A stretch of DNA of 30,434 nt, from the NCBI GenBank assembly GCA_027296665.1, contig JAPUIV010000200.1, positions 1 through 30,434 on the forward strand. The letters are read 5' to 3'. Position numbers and translations under genes: made by a program. How positions within the stretch are numbered: the first letter of the stretch is position 1; every line of letters starts with the position of its first letter. Shown piece after piece: positions 23,437-30,434 of the stretch. The stretch is from Acidobacteriota bacterium (lineage in GTDB: Bacteria; Acidobacteriota; Polarisedimenticolia; JAPUIV01). The notes beneath the pieces were generated by a model that saw only the letters and a program-made list of their open reading frames with translations, had not been told where the DNA came from and ran no database searches.

Positions 23437-24126
23437 ATGTGCGGCAGGTTCACTCTCAGTTCTCCCCCCTCGGTCCTGGCCCGCCTGTTCCTCCTCGATG
23501 AGACACCCAAGCTGTCGCCGCGATTCAACATCGCGCCCACACAGGCGGTGGCGGTCATCCGATGGTCCGAGGAGACCCGGAGCCGGCGCCTCGCAATGCA
23601 CCAATGGGGGTTGATCCCCTCCTGGGCGAAAGACCCCGCCGTCGGAGCGAAGATGATCAATGCCCGATCGGAGACAGTCGCCGAACGGCCCGCGTTTCGT
23701 TCCGCCTTCCGCCGGCGGCGCTGTCTGGTCCCCGCCGACGGTTTCTATGAATGGGTGCGCGCCGGGAACCGAAAGCAGCCTTACCATATCCGGATGCGGG
23801 ACGGCCGGCCCTTCGCATTTGCCGGAATCTGGGAACGCTGGAAGGGGGCCGGAGATTCCACCCTCCACACCTGCGCTCTTCTCACCACCGTCCCCAACGA
23901 ACTCCTCAAACCCTTGCACCACAGGATGCCGGTGATCCTCCCGGAACAGGTCCACGCGCAATGGCTGGATCCGGCGAACCAGGATGGGGCGGCGCTCCGG
24001 AATCTCCTCCAGCCCTACCCGGCTGCCGGCATGATTGCCTATCCGGTCGATCGCCGGGTGAACAACCCCGGGATTGACGGCAAGGAAAATATCGATCCGC
24101 TGGATCAGACCGACCCGGCCCCGTGA
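23437..24126 (+). CDS. SRAP-domain DNA-protein crosslink protein (YedK/HMCES family)
   Basis: This 229-aa protein starts MCGRF, so after Met removal Cys2 is the catalytic residue that forms a thiazolidine crosslink to abasic sites in single-stranded DNA. N75 (in KMINARSET), E105 (in PADGFYEW) and H162 (in LHHRMPVIL) match the known active-site set of YedK (N75, E105, H160) almost position for position. IAPTQ and WGLIPSWAKD are further hallmarks. It follows mocA after 2 bp and so probably sits on the same transcript, though its role, shielding abasic sites at replication forks, has no known link with molybdenum enzymes. The frame is open upstream within mocA; ATG 23437 is the only start giving Cys2. 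Confidence 0.93.
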   Translation: MCGRFTLSSPPSVLARLFLLDETPKLSPRFNIAPTQAVAVIRWSEETRSRRLAMHQWGLIPSWAKDPAVGAKMINARSETVAERPAFRSAFRRRRCLVPADGFYEWVRAGNRKQPYHIRMRDGRPFAFAGIWERWKGAGDSTLHTCALLTTVPNELLKPLHHRMPVILPEQVHAQWLDPANQDGAALRNLLQPYPAAGMIAYPVDRRVNNPGIDGKENIDPLDQTDPAP

Positions 24127-24133
24127 AAGCCTG

Positions 24134-24162
24134 TTGACAGGCATGCCTCCACTTATTAATAT
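24134..24162 (+). promoter_or_regulatory. Candidate sigma70 promoter of the rhodanese gene
   Basis: A perfect TTGACA (24134-24139) is followed after 17 bp by TAATAT (24157-24162, 4/6). The local sequence is AT-rich within a GC-rich window. The predicted start point (about 24169) is only a few nt before ATG 24173, again suggesting a nearly leaderless mRNA. It also marks the probable end of the preceding operon as a translated unit. Confidence 0.45.
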
Positions 24163-24172
24163 CCGTCTCGCC

Positions 24173-24541
24173 ATGAAACATGGAGACCGTTTCTTGCGGC
24201 TGGTCGAGTCGGCCAGGAAATCGATCCGGGAGTGCTCCGTGGTCGATGTGAAGGCCCGGTTCGACCGGAAGGATCTGTTCCATTTCCTCGATGTGCGGGA
24301 GGAAAGCGAATTCAGCCGTGGACACGCCGCCGGCGCGCGCCATCTCGGCAGGGGAATCCTGGAACGGGACATCGAACAGATGATACCCGACAAGGAAGCC
24401 GAGATCATTCTGTACTGCGGCGGCGGGTTTCGATCGGCCCTGGCGGCCCAGAGCCTCGGAAAAATGGGGTACCGGCGCGTGCTCTCCATGGCGGGGGGAA
24501 TCCGGGCCTGGCGGGAAGCGGGCTTGCCTCTGGAGAAATGA
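24173..24541 (+). CDS. Rhodanese-like domain protein
   Basis: This 122-aa single-domain sulfurtransferase has the typical FLDVREESEFSRGHAAGA start of the fold, the active-site loop YCGGGFRSA with C82, and the closing MAGGIRAWREAGLP. It would carry sulfane sulfur as a persulfide on C82. Upstream in-frame ATGs exist at 24143 and 24074. I chose 24173 because a promoter-like TTGACA/TAATAT pair lies just before it and neither earlier start has a good ribosome site; 24143 would add 10 residues. There is no signal peptide, so it is cytoplasmic. Its partner is unknown. Confidence 0.85.
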   Translation: MKHGDRFLRLVESARKSIRECSVVDVKARFDRKDLFHFLDVREESEFSRGHAAGARHLGRGILERDIEQMIPDKEAEIILYCGGGFRSALAAQSLGKMGYRRVLSMAGGIRAWREAGLPLEK

Positions 24542-24558
24542 AAGGGGAATACCCCCTT
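24542..24558. terminator. Weak hairpin after the rhodanese gene
   Basis: AAGGGG-AATAC-CCCCTT forms a perfect 6-bp stem with a 5-nt loop directly after the rhodanese stop. No T-run follows, so intrinsic termination is uncertain. Its right arm touches the -35 candidate of the ferredoxin promoter. Confidence 0.22.
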
Positions 24559-24590
24559 GTCACACCCCCTCGCCTTCGGGTATGCTACCC
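24557..24590 (+). promoter_or_regulatory. Candidate ferredoxin promoter with overlapping palindrome
   Basis: TTGTCA (24557-24562, 5/6) and TATGCT (24581-24586, 4/6) are spaced by 18 bp. The palindrome GGGTA-TGC-TACCC (24578-24590) covers the -10, as an operator would. The predicted leader is about 80 nt and ends with AGGTGA (24661-24666), 6 nt before the ferredoxin ATG. Regulator unknown. Confidence 0.38.
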
Positions 24591-24672
24591 AACCGGCAAC
24601 AATGAAAGGGAACCAGCCGTGCCCGGGAGGACGGCGACCTTCTCCATTATTAACTTTGTGAGGTGAAAAAGA

Positions 24673-25020
24673 ATGACCTACATTGTTACCAGGCTCTGTC
24701 GTGAGAAAACAGATACTTCCTGCGTGACCGTCTGTCCCGTGGACTGTTTTTACGTTCCCAAGGAAGTGAGCGACAAGCTTCCCAACCAGTTGTACATATC
24801 GGCGGCCGAGTGTATCGATTGCGGCGCATGCGAACCTGAATGTCCCTGGGAGGCCATCTTCGAGGGGGATGCCGTCCCCGATCTCTTCAAGGAAGAGGAC
24901 TATCCCTTGAATCTCCTGAGCGATGACGACCGGGACAGTTTTGAAACCGCTACCAACTCGGAAAAACCCCGGCCCAGCACCGATGAGATCGCCGCAAACA
25001 AGAAAACCTGGGGCATGTAG
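24673..25020 (+). CDS. Seven-iron-type ([3Fe-4S][4Fe-4S]) ferredoxin, FdxA-like
   Basis: This 115-aa soluble ferredoxin has an N-terminal motif with C9, C17, C21 and C25 (SCVTVCPVDCFYVP) and a second motif with C47, C50, C53 and C57 (CIDCGACEPECPWEAI). The 7-residue gap between C9 and C17 and the long acidic tail fit FdxA-type proteins with one [3Fe-4S] and one [4Fe-4S] cluster, rather than the short clostridial type; two [4Fe-4S] clusters cannot be excluded. It carries low-potential electrons in the cytoplasm. Start ATG 24673 follows AGGTGA by 6 nt, and a separate promoter is likely. Because 4-hydroxybenzoyl-CoA reductase takes electrons from a ferredoxin, this is a candidate donor for the enzyme encoded 2-6 kb upstream, which is inference only. 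Confidence 0.9.
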   Translation: MTYIVTRLCREKTDTSCVTVCPVDCFYVPKEVSDKLPNQLYISAAECIDCGACEPECPWEAIFEGDAVPDLFKEEDYPLNLLSDDDRDSFETATNSEKPRPSTDEIAANKKTWGM

Positions 25021-25050
25021 CCCCTCTTCCGAGCCTACCCCTCCCAGAAT

Positions 25051-25069
25051 TCCGGCCCGCCGCGCCGGA
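25051..25069. terminator. GC-rich hairpin between ferredoxin and tatD
   Basis: TCCGGC and GCCGGA form a perfect 6-bp stem around a 7-nt loop, in the 72-bp gap after the ferredoxin gene. No T-tract follows, so it is at best a weak or factor-assisted terminator. Confidence 0.22.
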
Positions 25070-25092
25070 CGGAAAAGATCTCCTGCAGGAAA

Positions 25093-25917
25093 ATGCTGAT
25101 CGACTCCCATTGCCACCTCCACGATTCGCGGTTCGATCCCGACAGGCCGGAGGTGATCCAGAGGGCCAGGGAATCCGGCGTCGTACGGATGGTGACCGTG
25201 GGAACCGATCTGGAAACCAGCCGCCGGGCGATCGGTCTGGCCCGGGAATATGATTTTCTTCACCCCACCGTCGGTGTCCATCCCCACGAAGTGAAACATC
25301 TGCGAAGGGAAGAGTATCCGCAATTGGAAGAAATGGCGCGGTCTCCCGGCGTGGTCGGATTCGGCGAGATCGGTCTTGACTATCATTACATGCATTCCCC
25401 CGCCGAAGACCAGAGGGTGCATTTCCGCGCGCAGATCCGTCTTGCCGTAAGGCTGGGCCTTCCTCTCATCCTCCACGTACGCGAGGCGTTTCCGGACGCC
25501 CTTCGCATCCTCAGGGAAGAGGAAGTAGGTGTACCCGGCGGTGTCCTTCATTGTTTTTCAGGAGACCTCGCGACCGCTACGGAAGCGATCGAGATGGGGT
25601 TGCATATCTCCTTTTCGGGAATCCTCACCTTTCCGAATGCGGACGATCTCAGGGAGGTTGCCCGCTTGGTTCCGGCCGACCGGATCCTGCTGGAAACCGA
25701 TTCACCCTATCTCGCCCCGGTTCCGGTCCGGGGAAAGAGGAACGAACCGGCCCATGTCAGTCATGTGGCGGAGGCGCTGGCCCGGATCCGAAATCTTGGG
25801 GAAGAGGAGGTCCGGAAACTCACCGGAACGAACACGCGCAAACTGTTTCCTGGTCTCGATGAAGGATCAACCGTCGAGAAGGCCGGGAATTCTCAAGGAG
25901 GTTCCAGATGTACATAG
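25093..25917 (+). CDS. tatD: TatD-family metal-dependent hydrolase (DNase)
   Basis: This 274-aa TIM-barrel hydrolase has the metal-site residues of the family: SHCHLHD (H6, H8), GEIGLDYHY (Glu), LILHVREA (His), VLHCFSGD (His) and LETDSPYLAPVPVRGKRNEP (Asp). TatD proteins are cytoplasmic 3'-5' exonucleases or deoxyribonucleases linked to DNA repair and quality control. The start ATG follows GCAGGAA closely. The last 10 bp overlap the next gene, whose strong ribosome site lies inside the tatD 3' end. It heads a run of genes with little or no spacing to the end of the window. Confidence 0.92.
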   Translation: MLIDSHCHLHDSRFDPDRPEVIQRARESGVVRMVTVGTDLETSRRAIGLAREYDFLHPTVGVHPHEVKHLRREEYPQLEEMARSPGVVGFGEIGLDYHYMHSPAEDQRVHFRAQIRLAVRLGLPLILHVREAFPDALRILREEEVGVPGGVLHCFSGDLATATEAIEMGLHISFSGILTFPNADDLREVARLVPADRILLETDSPYLAPVPVRGKRNEPAHVSHVAEALARIRNLGEEEVRKLTGTNTRKLFPGLDEGSTVEKAGNSQGGSRCT

Positions 25918-26216
25918 CGATGAACCGGTTCCCGATTGCCGCGGGAAAAGAAGAGACATTCGAAAAAACCTGGAAAGATCGGGAAAGGTTCCTTCAGAAG
26001 GTGGACGGGTTTCGATCCTTCCAGCTTCTCCGCGGGCCGGAAAAAGAGGGAAGGCGGGTTTTCATTTCCCACTCCACCTGGGAGACCGAAGCCGCCTTCC
26101 TGGCCTGGACCGAGTCGGCCGCCTTCCGGAGCGCTCACGCCGATGCGCGGACACCGGCGGGAGTGGTCCTGGGACCACCCCAGTTCGAGGGATTCGAGGT
26201 CATCCTCACTGACTGA
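25908..26216 (+). CDS. IsdG/HmoA-type heme-degrading monooxygenase (ABM domain)
   Basis: This 102-aa ferredoxin-like-fold protein is of the antibiotic-biosynthesis-monooxygenase superfamily. N6, W67 and H77 fall at almost the same positions as the catalytic Asn/Trp/His triad of IsdG (N7, W67, H77) and IsdI (N6, W66, H76), which supports a heme-degrading role over a quinol monooxygenase. Spacing inside the domain is standard (GFRSFQLLRG, ISHSTWETEAAFLAW). It would open heme with O2 and release iron in the cytoplasm. A near-consensus AGGAGGT (25896-25902) lies 5 nt before the ATG and overlaps tatD. Placed just before ygfZ; no heme importer is seen. Confidence 0.8.
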   Translation: MYIAMNRFPIAAGKEETFEKTWKDRERFLQKVDGFRSFQLLRGPEKEGRRVFISHSTWETEAAFLAWTESAAFRSAHADARTPAGVVLGPPQFEGFEVILTD

Positions 26217-26238
26217 GGAGAACAAGGGAGGTTCCTGT

Positions 26239-27342
26239 ATGCCCAGAAAAACCGTCCTTCATGCCCTGCAGAAATCGGCGGGCGCGGCCTTCCAGGAACA
26301 TCAAGGATGGGAGGTGGCGGAAACGTTCACCGATCCCCTGGAAGAGGTCCGGTCGGTCCGGAACCAGGCGGCCATCTTTGACCTTTCCCACCGAGGCGCA
26401 CTTCACGTCAGCGGTTCCGATCGGATCCGGTTTCTGCAGGGGATGGTCACCAATGATGTCGAGGCGTTGGCACCGGGACAGGGATGCCATGCGGCATTGC
26501 TCACCCCGAAGGGCAAGGTCCTGGCCGATTTCTGGATCTATCGCCAATCGGAAGGAGTCCGGATCGAGGTCGAGGTCGGTCTTCTGACCCAACTCAAGGA
26601 GATCCTGGAAAAACATATCATCGCGGATGATGTCCGGCTCGAAGATCGCACCGGCAGCTTCGCCACCCTGTCGATTCAGGGCCCCGACTCAGCCCGCATC
26701 GTGCGCCAGATGATCCCGGGGGAGCTTCCCACGGAACTCCTGCAGAGCAGGGAACGGGGAGAAGGCGATGGCCGGACCCTCATCACCCGCCGATCGGAAT
26801 ACACCGCGGAGGAAGGGTTCGAAATCCGCCTACCCTCCTCTGCCGCGGGGGAACTCTGGGATCGATTTCTGGGAACGGGGATCCGGCCGGCAGGAATGGC
26901 CGCAATGGAGATCCTCAGGATCGAATCAGGTGTGCCGAGGGCGGGAATCGATATGGACGAATCGACCCTGGCCCTGGAGGCTTCCCTGAACGACGCCATC
27001 AGTCACACCAAGGGTTGTTACATAGGGCAGGAGTTCGTTGCGCGCATCCGCGATCGCGGCCAGGTCCGGCGGCGATTCACCGGGTTCCGGCTCCAGGGCC
27101 CTTTCATTCCTTCGGCGGGAGATCCCGTGCTCCGGGAGGAAACCGCGGTCGGCATCGTCACCAGCGCGGCATTCTCCCCGACCCTGAATTCTTCCATCGC
27201 TCTCGGTTATCTCCGCCGGGAACTGGTACAGGAGGGAGAACGGATCGTGATCCGGTCCGGAGGAGAAACCCACCCAGCCGTTGTCACCTCCCTTCCCTTC
27301 ATTCATCGACACGGTCCCTCCCCGCGGGAGGGGAAAGACTGA
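26239..27342 (+). CDS. ygfZ: YgfZ/GcvT-family folate-binding Fe-S assembly protein
   Basis: This 367-aa protein is of the GcvT fold. The diagnostic YgfZ motif KGCYIGQE (residues 258-265, C260) is present, followed by FVARIRDRGQVRRRF. The glycine-cleavage enzyme lacks that motif, so YgfZ is preferred over aminomethyltransferase. Earlier landmarks are IFDLSHRGALHVSG, RFLQGMVTNDVEAL and LTPKGKVLADF. YgfZ binds tetrahydrofolate and supports repair or maturation of certain [4Fe-4S] enzymes, including some radical SAM proteins, several of which lie upstream. The ATG follows GGGAGGT by 6 nt; the sequence around this ribosome site (GGAGGTTCC) repeats that of the previous gene. Confidence 0.9.
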   Translation: MPRKTVLHALQKSAGAAFQEHQGWEVAETFTDPLEEVRSVRNQAAIFDLSHRGALHVSGSDRIRFLQGMVTNDVEALAPGQGCHAALLTPKGKVLADFWIYRQSEGVRIEVEVGLLTQLKEILEKHIIADDVRLEDRTGSFATLSIQGPDSARIVRQMIPGELPTELLQSRERGEGDGRTLITRRSEYTAEEGFEIRLPSSAAGELWDRFLGTGIRPAGMAAMEILRIESGVPRAGIDMDESTLALEASLNDAISHTKGCYIGQEFVARIRDRGQVRRRFTGFRLQGPFIPSAGDPVLREETAVGIVTSAAFSPTLNSSIALGYLRRELVQEGERIVIRSGGETHPAVVTSLPFIHRHGPSPREGKD

Positions 27343-27362
27343 AAAAGGATCGAATTCCCACC

Positions 27363-29246
27363 TTGGAATCGAGGCCTCTTCTTATCTATGACGGCGATTG
27401 CGGATTCTGCCGGCGGTGGATCGCCCGCTGGAAGAAGCAGACCGGCTCCCGGGTAACCTACGCGCCATTTCAGGAGGTCGCCGGCCGGTTCCCGGAAATC
27501 GGCCGGGAACAATTCGAGACCGGGGTGGTGCTTCTGGAGCCGGGAGGAACGATCTATTCCGGTGCCGAGGCGGTGTTCCGGATCCTTTCGGCCGCCGGCC
27601 GCCGCTCTCCCCTCCTCTGGCTCTATCAAAACGCGCCCGGCGGGGCCGCGGTGGCCGAATGGATCTACCGTTTCGTGGCCAGACGAAGGATCCGGTTCTC
27701 CCGGTGGATCTCGATCCTGTCCGGACCGGACCTGGAACCGCCTACCTTCTTCCGGGCCCGGGTCTGGTTTTTCCGGCTCCTGGGTCTGGTCTATTTTCTC
27801 GCCTTCGCCTCGCTTGGAGTCCAGATCCTCGGGCTCATCGGCGAGAACGGGATCCTGCCGGCGCAGACCTTTCTCGACCAGGTCGGAGCGCGCTTCGGCC
27901 CCCGGGCCTACCATCTCGTACCGACCCTGTTCTGGTGGGGGGCCAGCGATTTTCAACTCAAGCTGGTGTGCGGTGCCGGAATGTTTCTCTCCCTGATGCT
28001 GATTTCCGGTACCGCTCCCCTTCCGGTCCTGGGAATTCTTTGGGCCCTCTATCTCTCCCTGGTGAACGTCGGACGGTGGTTCCTCCGGTTTCAATGGGAC
28101 AACCTCCTTCTGGAAATGGGATTCCTGGCCATCCTCATGGCGCCGTTCGGTTTCCATCCCGCCCGCGCCTGGCGGCGGCCTCTCTCCGCCATGGCGCTCT
28201 GGTTGCCCCGGTGGCTCCTGTTCCGGATCATGTTCCAGTCCGGAGTGGTGAAACTCACGAGTGGCGATCCCAGCTGGCGCGGCCTCACCGCGCTGCGGTA
28301 TCACTTCGAAACCCAACCTCTCCCGACGTCGATTGCCTGGTATGCCCATAACTTTCCCGGCTGGGCCTTGACCTCCATGGTGGCGCTCACCTTTTTCATC
28401 GAACTCGCCGTCCCGTTCTTCCTGTTCGGGCCGCGACGGCTGCGGCAATGGGCCTGCGCCATCCTGATCCTGTTTCAGGGCGCCATCATCGTCACCGGGA
28501 ACTACGGTTTCTTCAATCTCCTGGCCATCGCACTCTGTCTTCTCCTGGTGGACGATCGGTGGTGGCTGCGATGGTCTCCGGATCGGCTGGTTCGCCATTC
28601 TTCCCCGATACCGGGACCGGCACGGGAACCGGCGGGGAAACGCTGGGCGACGATCACCCTCGCAATTCTCATACTGGCGGTGAGCATTCCCCAGACCTGG
28701 CAGACTTTCGATCGGCAGGCGATCACACCGGCACCGATCCAGACGGTTCTTCGATGGATCTCCCCTTTCCGATCGGTCAACCGGTACGGATTGTTCGCCG
28801 TGATGACCACTGCGCGACCGGAGATCCAGGTGGAGGGGAGCAATACTGGAACCGAGTGGACCGCGTACTCTTTCCGCTGGAAACCCGGAGATCCGGGACA
28901 CCGGCCCCGGTTCGTGGCGCCGCACATGCCGAGACTCGACTGGCAGATGTGGTTCGCCGCCCTGGGATCCTATCGGCGCCAGCCATGGTTTTTGCCATTC
29001 GAACGGCGCCTTCTGCAAGGATCTCCCGAGGTGCTCAGCCTGTTGCGGGAAAACCCGTTTCCCGACGCCCCTCCCCGTTACATCCGGGCCGTCCTGTACC
29101 GGTACCGGTTCACCGGCCCGGCAACCCGCAGGGCCTCGGGGAACTGGTGGCGGCGGGAACGGGTTTCAGTTTATACTCCTGCCATATCTCTCGGAATGGA
29201 GGGTGCGGTTCCCCGGGCCCGCCTTCCAGCCCCGGATGGAGAATAA
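27363..29246 (+). CDS. DCC-domain / lipase maturation factor fusion membrane protein
   Basis: This protein is about 627 aa. Residues 1-120 form a DUF393/DCC thiol-disulfide domain (LIYDGDCGFCRRW, C13 and C16), followed by a multi-helix membrane region. There VKLTSGDPSWRGLTALRYHFETQPLPT is cut from the lipase-maturation-factor (LMF1/LMF2-like) signature, with WDNLLLEMGFLA before it and a soluble tail (DWQMWFAALGSYRRQPWF) at the end. The eukaryotic homologues help fold lipases in the ER; the bacterial role is unknown, and the fused redox domain suggests disulfide handling at the membrane. No ATG or GTG fits the start. TTG 27363 gives a typical DCC N-terminus. CTG 27339, with GGAGGGG before it and a CTGA overlap with ygfZ, is a real alternative. 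Confidence 0.85.
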   Translation: MESRPLLIYDGDCGFCRRWIARWKKQTGSRVTYAPFQEVAGRFPEIGREQFETGVVLLEPGGTIYSGAEAVFRILSAAGRRSPLLWLYQNAPGGAAVAEWIYRFVARRRIRFSRWISILSGPDLEPPTFFRARVWFFRLLGLVYFLAFASLGVQILGLIGENGILPAQTFLDQVGARFGPRAYHLVPTLFWWGASDFQLKLVCGAGMFLSLMLISGTAPLPVLGILWALYLSLVNVGRWFLRFQWDNLLLEMGFLAILMAPFGFHPARAWRRPLSAMALWLPRWLLFRIMFQSGVVKLTSGDPSWRGLTALRYHFETQPLPTSIAWYAHNFPGWALTSMVALTFFIELAVPFFLFGPRRLRQWACAILILFQGAIIVTGNYGFFNLLAIALCLLLVDDRWWLRWSPDRLVRHSSPIPGPAREPAGKRWATITLAILILAVSIPQTWQTFDRQAITPAPIQTVLRWISPFRSVNRYGLFAVMTTARPEIQVEGSNTGTEWTAYSFRWKPGDPGHRPRFVAPHMPRLDWQMWFAALGSYRRQPWFLPFERRLLQGSPEVLSLLRENPFPDAPPRYIRAVLYRYRFTGPATRRASGNWWRRERVSVYTPAISLGMEGAVPRARLPAPDGE

Positions 29247-30434
29247 ATGGGTTCTGTTAATGAGTTCCTGGCCCCATGGATCGGGTTGTTGTTTCTTTTC
29301 TTCCCCTTACTTGCCTCCTTTAGGGAACCATCGGTTGCGGGGATCCCCGCCCCCCCCGGCGCAGAACCCTATCCACAGGCACTGCGCCGGCGCCTGGAGA
29401 AAAGGCTCGCCGCGCTAGGGCCGGATTATCAACCCCGCACCCATCACCTCCAATCCGACGGCTCCCCTGCATTCACCAACCGCCTTCTCCTCGAGCCCAG
29501 TCCCTACCTTCTCCAGCACGCCCACAATCCGGTGAACTGGTTTCCATGGGGAGACGAGGCCTTTACCACCGCGGCCGCCCAGGGGAAACCGGTTCTGCTC
29601 AGCATCGGCTATTCCACTTGCCACTGGTGCCACGTGATGGAGGAGGAATCGTTCGAGGATCTGGAGATCGCCCGGTACATGAACGAGAACTATGTGGCCA
29701 TAAAGGTGGACCGGGAGGTCCGCCCCGATCTGGACGGAATCTACATGGCCTCGGTGCAGGCTTTGACCGGCAGGGGAGGCTGGCCGATGACCGTCTGGCT
29801 CACCCCGGAACGCCAACCATTTTTCGGCGGCACGTACTTCCCCGCCCGGGACGGCGATCGGGGAGCAGCGAAGGGGTTCCTCACTCTTCTGAAAGATTTG
29901 AAGGGTTATTACGATGCCAACCCCGGCAAGATCTCCGAACTGACCGAACATCTGACCGGCGCGGTCCGGAAAAACCTGCAGGCGGAAGAGAAAGGTAATC
30001 TTCCGGAAATACAGGTGCTGGACCGGGCCGTCGATCTGTACCTGCAACTCCATGACGGGGTGAACGGCGGACTCCAGGGCGCCCCGAAATTCCCCAGCAG
30101 CCTGCCGATCGGTCTCCTGCTGCGAAACCACCGCCGGACCGGCAATCCCGAGTCGATCCGGGCCGCCGAACTGACCCTGGAGAAGATGGCAGGCGGCGGG
30201 ATGTACGACCAGGTGGGGGGAGGATTCCACCGCTATTCGACCGACTCCCGCTGGCTGGTGCCCCACTTCGAGAAGATGCTATACGACAATGCCCTTCTGG
30301 TCCCCCTGTACCTGGAAGGCTTCCAACTGCCCGGCCGGCCGGACTTCGCCCGCGTCGCCGGCGAGATCCTGGACTACGTGTTGCGGGAAATGACCTCGCC
30401 CGAGGGCGCGTTCTACTCGGCCACCGATGCCGAC
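29247..30434 (+). CDS. DUF255 thioredoxin-like / N-acylglucosamine-epimerase-like protein (YyaL/SSP411 family), 3' end outside window
   Basis: The first 396 codons are visible. A hydrophobic N-terminal segment (about residues 8-26) is a signal peptide or anchor. The thioredoxin-fold DUF255 domain follows: SPYLLQHAHNPVNWFPWGDEAF, IGYSTCHWCHVMEEESF (CHWC at 125-128), IKVDREVRPDLDGIYM, GGWPMTVWLTP and FFGGTYFP. The alpha/alpha barrel part begins at GGLQGAPKFPSSLPIG and continues with YDQVGGGFHRYSTD and VPHFEKMLYDNA. The family is widespread, related to spermatogenesis-associated protein 20, and has no settled biochemical role; redox activity through CHWC is likely. Most bacterial members lack a leader, so export here would be unusual. 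The ATG starts directly after the previous stop, with GGAG 5 nt upstream. Confidence 0.9.
   Translation, partial: MGSVNEFLAPWIGLLFLFFPLLASFREPSVAGIPAPPGAEPYPQALRRRLEKRLAALGPDYQPRTHHLQSDGSPAFTNRLLLEPSPYLLQHAHNPVNWFPWGDEAFTTAAAQGKPVLLSIGYSTCHWCHVMEEESFEDLEIARYMNENYVAIKVDREVRPDLDGIYMASVQALTGRGGWPMTVWLTPERQPFFGGTYFPARDGDRGAAKGFLTLLKDLKGYYDANPGKISELTEHLTGAVRKNLQAEEKGNLPEIQVLDRAVDLYLQLHDGVNGGLQGAPKFPSSLPIGLLLRNHRRTGNPESIRAAELTLEKMAGGGMYDQVGGGFHRYSTDSRWLVPHFEKMLYDNALLVPLYLEGFQLPGRPDFARVAGEILDYVLREMTSPEGAFYSATDAD

Noticed and set aside
23350..25551. 733-codon minus-strand frame crossing SRAP, rhodanese, ferredoxin and tatD
   Set aside because: It spans several well-supported genes and their promoters; no domain similarity. 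Stop codons are simply rare in this frame.
26239..27342. Glycine cleavage T-protein (GcvT)
   Set aside because: The KGCYIGQE motif is specific to YgfZ, and no GcvH or GcvP gene is adjacent.
27303..29018. 571-codon minus-strand frame opposite the DCC/LMF gene
   Set aside because: Low-complexity Glu/Gln/Gly/Pro/Arg composition and antisense to a clear membrane protein.

Overview
This is a densely coding, GC-rich stretch of bacterial chromosome with 23 protein genes. The cell is Gram-negative in type: there is an RND tripartite efflux operon and several exported proteins. The chlorite-dismutase-family protein (12865-13599) resembles, from memory, a subfamily common in Acidobacteriota. Together with the other gene families this suggests an Acidobacteriota-like or related soil/subsurface lineage, but the taxonomic call is weak. 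I saw no tRNA, rRNA, IS element, integrase or CRISPR array. The longest non-coding gap is about 220 bp.

Layout. (1) 1-1360, minus: an ABC ATPase translationally coupled to an osmoprotectant-type binding protein that runs off the left edge. (2) 1412-3538, plus: a copper-type P1B ATPase, divergent from the ABC genes. Its 3' end overlaps the next operon tail to tail by 38 bp. (3) 3501-11045, minus: an efflux operon of membrane-fusion adaptor plus two different RND permeases, with no outer-membrane factor in view. (4) 11269-16839, plus: a B12-binding radical SAM enzyme, a heme-binding Cld-family protein, a secreted beta-rich protein and a second radical SAM enzyme. (5) 16935-24126, plus: a tight operon of an aconitase/isopropylmalate-dehydratase-like enzyme with its swivel domain at the N-terminus, the three subunits of a 4-hydroxybenzoyl-CoA-reductase-like molybdenum enzyme, a MocA-like Mo-cofactor cytidylyltransferase, and a YedK/HMCES-type SRAP protein. 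(6) 24173-25020: a rhodanese and a seven-iron-type ferredoxin, each with its own candidate promoter. (7) 25093-30434, plus: a packed run of TatD nuclease, IsdG-type heme monooxygenase, YgfZ, a DCC/lipase-maturation-factor fusion and a DUF255 thioredoxin-like protein cut by the right edge.

The most distinctive system is region 5. The FAD subunit carries four cysteines spaced 16, 8 and 9 residues apart, the pattern known for the extra [4Fe-4S] cluster of 4-hydroxybenzoyl-CoA reductase. That enzyme family uses low-potential electrons to remove a ring hydroxyl reductively. Co-transcription with a permuted aconitase-type hydro-lyase points to a catabolic or biosynthetic module whose substrate I cannot identify. 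A low-potential ferredoxin gene about 1.2 kb downstream of mocA is a candidate electron donor. A second theme is tetrapyrrole and Fe-S chemistry: Cld-family protein, IsdG-type monooxygenase, B12 radical SAM protein, YgfZ and ferredoxin.
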